Assembly (NCBI GenBank): GCA_012521855.1
Contig: JAAYLO010000162.1
Coordinates: 1-49,419, forward strand
Source: Halanaerobiaceae bacterium
GTDB lineage: Bacteria; Bacillota; Halanaerobiia; Halanaerobiales; DTU029
DNA length: 49,419 nucleotides
Direction: 5' to 3'
Part shown: one piece after another, positions 47,001 to 49,419 of the stretch
Numbering within the stretch: the stretch's first letter is position 1
How the letters are laid out: every line of letters begins with the position of its first letter
Made by a program: the position numbers and the translations under genes
Notes under the pieces: generated by a model
What the model was told of the DNA's origin: nothing
The model's input: the letters and a program-made list of their open reading frames with translations, nothing else
Databases searched by the model: none

Positions 47001-47540
47001 TATCTCATGTGATGTCCTGAAGCCATCAAAGAAATGCAAAAAAGGTATCCTGGATTTGATTGCGGCCAGATGTGCTATCCCGCCCAGATCCATTACCTCC
47101 TGGACACTACTGGAAGCGAGAATGGCAAAACCGGTCTGTCTGGCTGCCATTACATCTGAATGTTCCCCGAATATAGACAGGGCATGTGTTGCCACCACCC
47201 TGGCACTGACATGGAAAACCCCGGGTAATAACTCTCCTGCAATCTTATACATATTGGGAATCATCAGCAATAATCCCTGTGAAGCAGTATAGGTTGTTGT
47301 AAGAGCACCGGCCTGGAGGGAGCCGTGAACAGCACCAGCTGCACCTGCCTCTGACTGCAGCTCAGTAACCCTTACCTGTTGCCCGAAAAGGTTCTTTTTC
47401 CCCTGGGCAGACCACAGATCCACCATCTCAGCCATTGGGGAAGATGGTGTTATGGGGAAGATAGCCGCCACATCTGTGAAGGCATAGGAGACATAGGCAG
47501 CTGCCTCATTACCATCCATTGTCTTTATCTGTTTTGCCAT
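44004..47540 (-). CDS. nifJ: pyruvate:ferredoxin (flavodoxin) oxidoreductase
   Basis: Single-chain enzyme of 1178 residues oxidising pyruvate to acetyl-CoA and CO2 with reduction of ferredoxin, the core fermentative step. The N-terminal pyruvate domain has ITPSSPMAEMVDLWSA, followed by CoA-binding and gamma-type domains (GSDGTVGANK, near 430). Two [4Fe-4S] motifs are CIQCNQCSFICP (about 690) and CTGCTNCADICP (about 750). The C-terminal TPP domain has FHGACPGCGE, GGDGWAYDIGYGG and YSNTGGQSSKSTP. GGAGG precedes the ATG. A hairpin lies in its leader and a terminator covers its end, so it is transcribed alone. Confidence 0.97.
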   Translation of the reverse strand: MAKQIKTMDGNEAAAYVSYAFTDVAAIFPITPSSPMAEMVDLWSAQGKKNLFGQQVRVTELQSEAGAAGAVHGSLQAGALTTTYTASQGLLLMIPNMYKIAGELLPGVFHVSARVVATHALSIFGEHSDVMAARQTGFAILASSSVQEVMDLGGIAHLAAIKSRIPFLHFFDGFRTSHEINKIELLDYEVLGSLLDYNAVEKFRNRSLNPERPVLRGTAQNPDLYFQQREACNPFYENVADIVAEYMQSISEISGREYHPFTYYGADNAEHIIVSMGSGSNVVQEVVDYLLDKGEKAGMINVHLYRPFSEKYFFKVLPDTVKKIAVLDRTKEPGAPGEPLYQDVRNLFYGRDIQPVIVGGRYGLGQKDVRPSQILAVFNNLKEESPKNQFTVGIVDDVANTSLPEEEIIDTTPEGTINCRLWGLGSDGTVGANKMAIKIIGDKTDLYVQGYFAYDSKKSGGTTISHLRFGKKPIKSSYLVYDADYIACHNKSFIYHYDIVKGLKKNGTFVLNCPWSPEELEEKLPAALKRYLADYDIDFYIIDAVSIAREVGLNNRINMVMQTVFFKLSNVIPIDDAIRYLKDYIEKTYGNKGRNIVEMNYKAVDMSLERLIKVELPPEWKNAGDNEEEYPEKEEPDFMKRIKRPAARREGDELPVSVFRGMEDGSFPLGTTKYEKRGIAVMVPQWQPENCIQCNQCSFICPHAVIRPFLLDEEEKKNAPASFETIGAGKPVPADYHYRIQVSTMDCTGCTNCADICPAPEKALVMVDAEEEIPRQLENWEYAANHVRYKDNLMTKTTVKGTQFAKPLLEFHGACPGCGEPAYVKLATQLFGDRMMIANATGCSSIWSASETSIPYTVNHEGKGPAWANSLFEDNAEFGYGMYLGVSQIRQKLKNLMEEGLDAVIDADCKNAFKYWLDNMNNGEASRDASNKLLEIIEKPEYEDNKLIQEILKYRDFLVKKSQWIIGGDGWAYDIGYGGLDHVLASGEDVNILVLDTEIYSNTGGQSSKSTPTAAVAKFAASGKRTKKKDLGMMAISYGYVYVAQVAMGANMNQTIKAFLEAEQYNGPSLIIAYAPCVSHGIKTGMGKSVAQERRAVETGYWHLYRYNPLLKEEGKNPFILDSKEPKGSVRDFMETEIRFTQIKNTFPEIAEELFAKAEKDARERYEKYKRLAEQAGS

Positions 47541-47561
47541 ATCAAACCTCCATCTCTTTGT

Positions 47562-47601
47562 ATAAAAAAATACTAAAAGTACCTCATTTACTTTTAGTAT
47601 T
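47562..47601 (-). terminator. hairpin with T-run just upstream of nifJ (terminator or attenuator)
   Basis: Perfect 13-base arms AATACTAAAAGTA and TACTTTTAGTATT with a 7-base loop, followed on the minus strand by TTTTTTTAT. It ends only about 20 bases before the nifJ start. It could end transcription of the decayed upstream gene or act in the nifJ leader as an attenuator. Confidence 0.55.
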
Positions 47602-47636
47602 GTTCATTTTATTTATAAAATACCTTCTTTTTATAC

Positions 47637-47917
47637 TTATCTTTCATACTTGATACTCTGAATTAATGTAACACCTTTCAATATCTTTGATAAATTAAAA
47701 GTCTGAACCCCGCTCTTTATATCCCAGTAACACAGATCCAATATAGCGATATCCTTAAGCCCGTCATCATTAAAATCAATAATAAATCAAGATCCTGCTT
47801 TCAACCATTTTATCATCCAGAAAAAAATCCTGAACAAAATCAGCCAGGGGATCATCAATAAGAAAATTAATCTCAGTCAATAATTTTCTGGCCTCCCGGC
47901 CCAGTGTGTTTTCTTTT
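47637..47917 (-). pseudogene. decayed gene tail with an FG-GAP/VCBS-like repeat
   Basis: Two frames join to one protein-like sequence. The first reads LGREARKLLTEINFLIDDPL to DDKMVES and meets a stop. The second continues as FIIDFNDDGLKDIAILDLCY and ends at 47637. The D-F-N-D-D-G-L-K-D-I pattern is typical of calcium-binding FG-GAP repeats of secreted or surface proteins. A frameshift near 47800 and the missing upstream part show that the gene is dead. Confidence 0.5.
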
Positions 47918-47974
47918 ACTTACAACGGTTTAAATCCAATATTCCGGGATTAATTTCTTTTTTCAGAGATAAAG

Positions 47975-48538
47975 TTGATAGGAATATCTCTTTTTTTTTT
48001 ATTTTATGATCAACTGATTACTAAAAAGATAATCCTTCCTTCTGACATCTCATATTCTACTGTTTACCGTCTATTTAAAAGAGAAGGCCTGCTCTGTAAT
48101 TCTCCACGGCTGGGTATTACCCTTATTCATACTAAACCCTATGATGCAGCCAGCAAAGGGAAAATTGAACACTTCTCCCTCACAGTCAGAAAGAGATTTT
48201 TGCCCCTTTTATGTGATGAGGGCTTATGTCCTCTTGATAATCTCAATAAAAAATTTTCTGCCTGCCTGGAAAAGAACTATCACCGTAAAATCCATTCAGC
48301 TTTAGCTACTACTCCCCTGGATAAATATATGTCACAGATAAACCAGCTTAATGTCATTGAAGACCCGGATAAGCTTAAATTTATCTTTCTTAAACGTGAA
48401 AAACGAAAGGTCAAACATGACCGGATCATTTCCGTCAACAATGAGCTTTATGAAGTCCCGCCAACTCTCATCAGTAAAAGAATCGAGATTCGTTTTGACC
48501 CGGAATCCTTTGAAGATATCTTTTTTAAAAGAAATTGA
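47975..48538 (+). pseudogene. DDE transposase remnant, catalytic core deleted
   Basis: 187-codon frame. Residues about 24-36 (SYSTVYRLFKREGLL) belong to the N-terminal DNA-binding part of rve-type transposases of two-gene elements. The sequence then jumps to LGITLIHTKPYDAASKGKIE, which carries only the last acidic residue of the DDE triad. The C-terminal part (RKIHSALATTPLDKYMSQ, then VNNELYEVPP) is well kept. Compared with relatives roughly 150-200 residues with the first two catalytic aspartates are missing. The partner ATPase remnant follows. Confidence 0.7.
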
Positions 48539-48544
48539 TTCTAA

Positions 48545-49131
48545 AGACCTTTTCTATCCAATAATTTTAAGGAAACAAAAGCACGTCTTGAGTATCTGAA
48601 AAAGGCCATAGGAATTGCTGTCATTGTCGATGAAACGGGAAGTGGTAAAACCACTTCTCTAAGGGCTTTTGCTGACAGCTTCAATCCTTCTTTATTTAAA
48701 GTGATTTATTTCCCTCTTTCCACAGGTACTGTTATGGATTTCTACAGAGGACTGGGAGAAGAGCCAGCGTCCAGAAAGGTTGAGCTGTTGCAATAGATAC
48801 AATATACTGTCTCTACTCTTTTTCATGTTTTCATGAGCAAAGGATTACTCCTGTCTTTATTCGGGATGAAATGCAGTTTTTTGCTAACAGGTTTTTAAAT
48901 GACTTGAGCATATTGTTTAACTTCTCCATGGATTCTGAGAATCCTTTCATCCTGTTCCTGGCTGGATCGCCTTATTTTCTTGACAAGTTACAACTTAATC
49001 AGTACCAATCTTTAGCTCAAAGAGTAGTAATGAAATATTATCTTAATCCTCTGGGGAAAAACAAAGTCTCCGAATATATTAATCATTAGCTTGAATTAGC
49101 CGGTACCAGACATCCTATTTTTTCACCCTAG
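48545..49131 (+). pseudogene. transposition AAA ATPase remnant (ExeA/TniB/IstB-like)
   Basis: Starts in frame KETKARLEYLKKAIGIAVIV with a Walker A-like DETGSGKTT, then SLFKVIYFPLSTGTVMDFYR. It has a TAG at 48794, then a frameshift. A second frame (NDLSILFNFSMDSENPFILF) continues to NPLGKNKVSEYINH, where another TAG (49087) interrupts LELAGTRHPIFSP. Several stops and shifts show that it is dead. ATPase partner of the transposase at 47975. Confidence 0.7.
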
Positions 49132-49214
49132 GCTAAGGTATTCCTGTATTTTCAGAAGTACTTTTTTTATACTATTTTTATTTGAAATTTTTCCTGTTAT
49201 CCTATTTTATTTTG

Positions 49215-49289
49215 ACTAATTTTTCATTTTACAGGTGCCAGTTATACTAATTTAAAGTGCTAATTTCAGGAATTTTAATTTGCTAATTC
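49215..49289. repeat. clustered CTAATT motifs, possible transposon end
   Basis: The motif CTAATT occurs four times (49216, 49247, 49260, 49283). Two-gene DDE/ATPase transposons often carry several transposase-binding repeats at their ends, and this cluster follows the ATPase remnant. The AT-rich base composition makes chance possible. Confidence 0.25.
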
Positions 49290-49419
49290 ACACCTTCTCC
49301 TGGAACCATTGTGCCATTTCCTCCAGGCTCCCCGTGAATTCCACTCCGCTTATCAATTTCATCAGTTCATCATAATTTTTACTCAACTTCCTCACTCCCG
49401 ACTTTATAATAATCCATGA
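49288..49419 (-). CDS. C-terminal or short ORF fragment running off the right edge
   Basis: A 43-codon open frame, KLSKNYDELMKLISGVEFTG then SLEEMAQWFQEKV and TGA, enters from the right edge. The helical, charged composition looks coding. It reminds me of the N-terminal region of ISLre2-type transposases, but the early stop would make it a fragment. Not identifiable with confidence. Confidence 0.3.
   Translation of the reverse strand, partial: SWIIIKSGVRKLSKNYDELMKLISGVEFTGSLEEMAQWFQEKV

Noticed and set aside
1..49419. tRNA, rRNA, CRISPR arrays and known riboswitches
   Set aside because: None was recognised by eye; no regularly spaced direct repeats and no tRNA-like cloverleaf ends were seen. 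A covariance-model search would be decisive.

Overview
The window is AT-rich chromosomal DNA from an anaerobic, saccharolytic bacterium, most likely a member of Halanaerobiales (Halothermothrix/Halocella-like). This is inferred from the gene set (pyruvate:ferredoxin oxidoreductase, a clustered glycogen and starch system, a sporulation-type ytaF next to coaE) and from signs of a double membrane. All three ABC solute-binding proteins have plain signal peptides without a lipobox, and a lytic transglycosylase is present. No species can be named from the sequence alone. Nearly every intact gene is on the minus strand; the clear exception is a small DUF3787-type gene at 43.6 kb.

Layout, left to right (transcription runs right to left). 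1-128: edge of a probable insertion sequence whose inverted repeat covers the ribosome-binding site of a gene leaving the window. 129-1669: two paralogous one-component regulators. 1719-7587: an Opp/Dpp-type peptide or oligosaccharide ABC operon, with a recognisable promoter and a palindrome at 7.78-7.83 kb. 7885-13715: housekeeping cluster polA-mutM-ytaF-coaE-mgsA-lytic transglycosylase. 14042-20559: glycogen operon glgB-glgC-glgA plus a type I pullulanase gene cut by an in-frame TGA. 20809-22094: zinc-type CDF exporter and its ArsR/SmtB regulator. 22186-27722: GH31 alpha-glucosidase, LacI regulator, GH13 neopullulanase-type enzyme and a small unknown gene. 27872-37814: MalE-MalF-MalG importer, secreted pullulanase, a lipoprotein alpha-amylase cut by a second in-frame TGA, and a secreted alpha-amylase. 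38088-43451: a second sugar ABC importer with a GH65 maltose phosphorylase. 43642-43830: DUF3787-type gene on the plus strand. 44004-47540: pyruvate:ferredoxin oxidoreductase. 47637-49419: wreckage of an FG-GAP-type gene and of a two-gene (DDE transposase plus AAA ATPase) transposon.

How it fits together. Secreted pullulanase and amylases would open alpha-glucans outside the cytoplasmic membrane. MalEFG and the second importer would bring in maltodextrins and maltose; neither carries its own ATPase gene here, so a shared MsmX/MalK-type ATPase must be encoded elsewhere. Inside, the GH31 and GH13 enzymes hydrolyse the sugars and the GH65 enzyme phosphorolyses maltose to beta-glucose 1-phosphate and glucose. 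GlgB/C/A store surplus carbon as glycogen, and the ferredoxin oxidoreductase drains pyruvate. LacI-type operators of the form GCAAACGTTTGC occur in front of the GH31 operon, MalE and the second binding-protein gene, and probably link these operons under the LacI protein encoded at 24.3 kb.

Most notable: (i) two alpha-glucan hydrolase genes, each full length except for one in-frame TGA; (ii) tandem LacI operators exactly 20 bp apart; (iii) a strong hairpin at every binding-protein/permease junction; (iv) twin regulators with near-identical DNA-binding helices but divergent effector domains.
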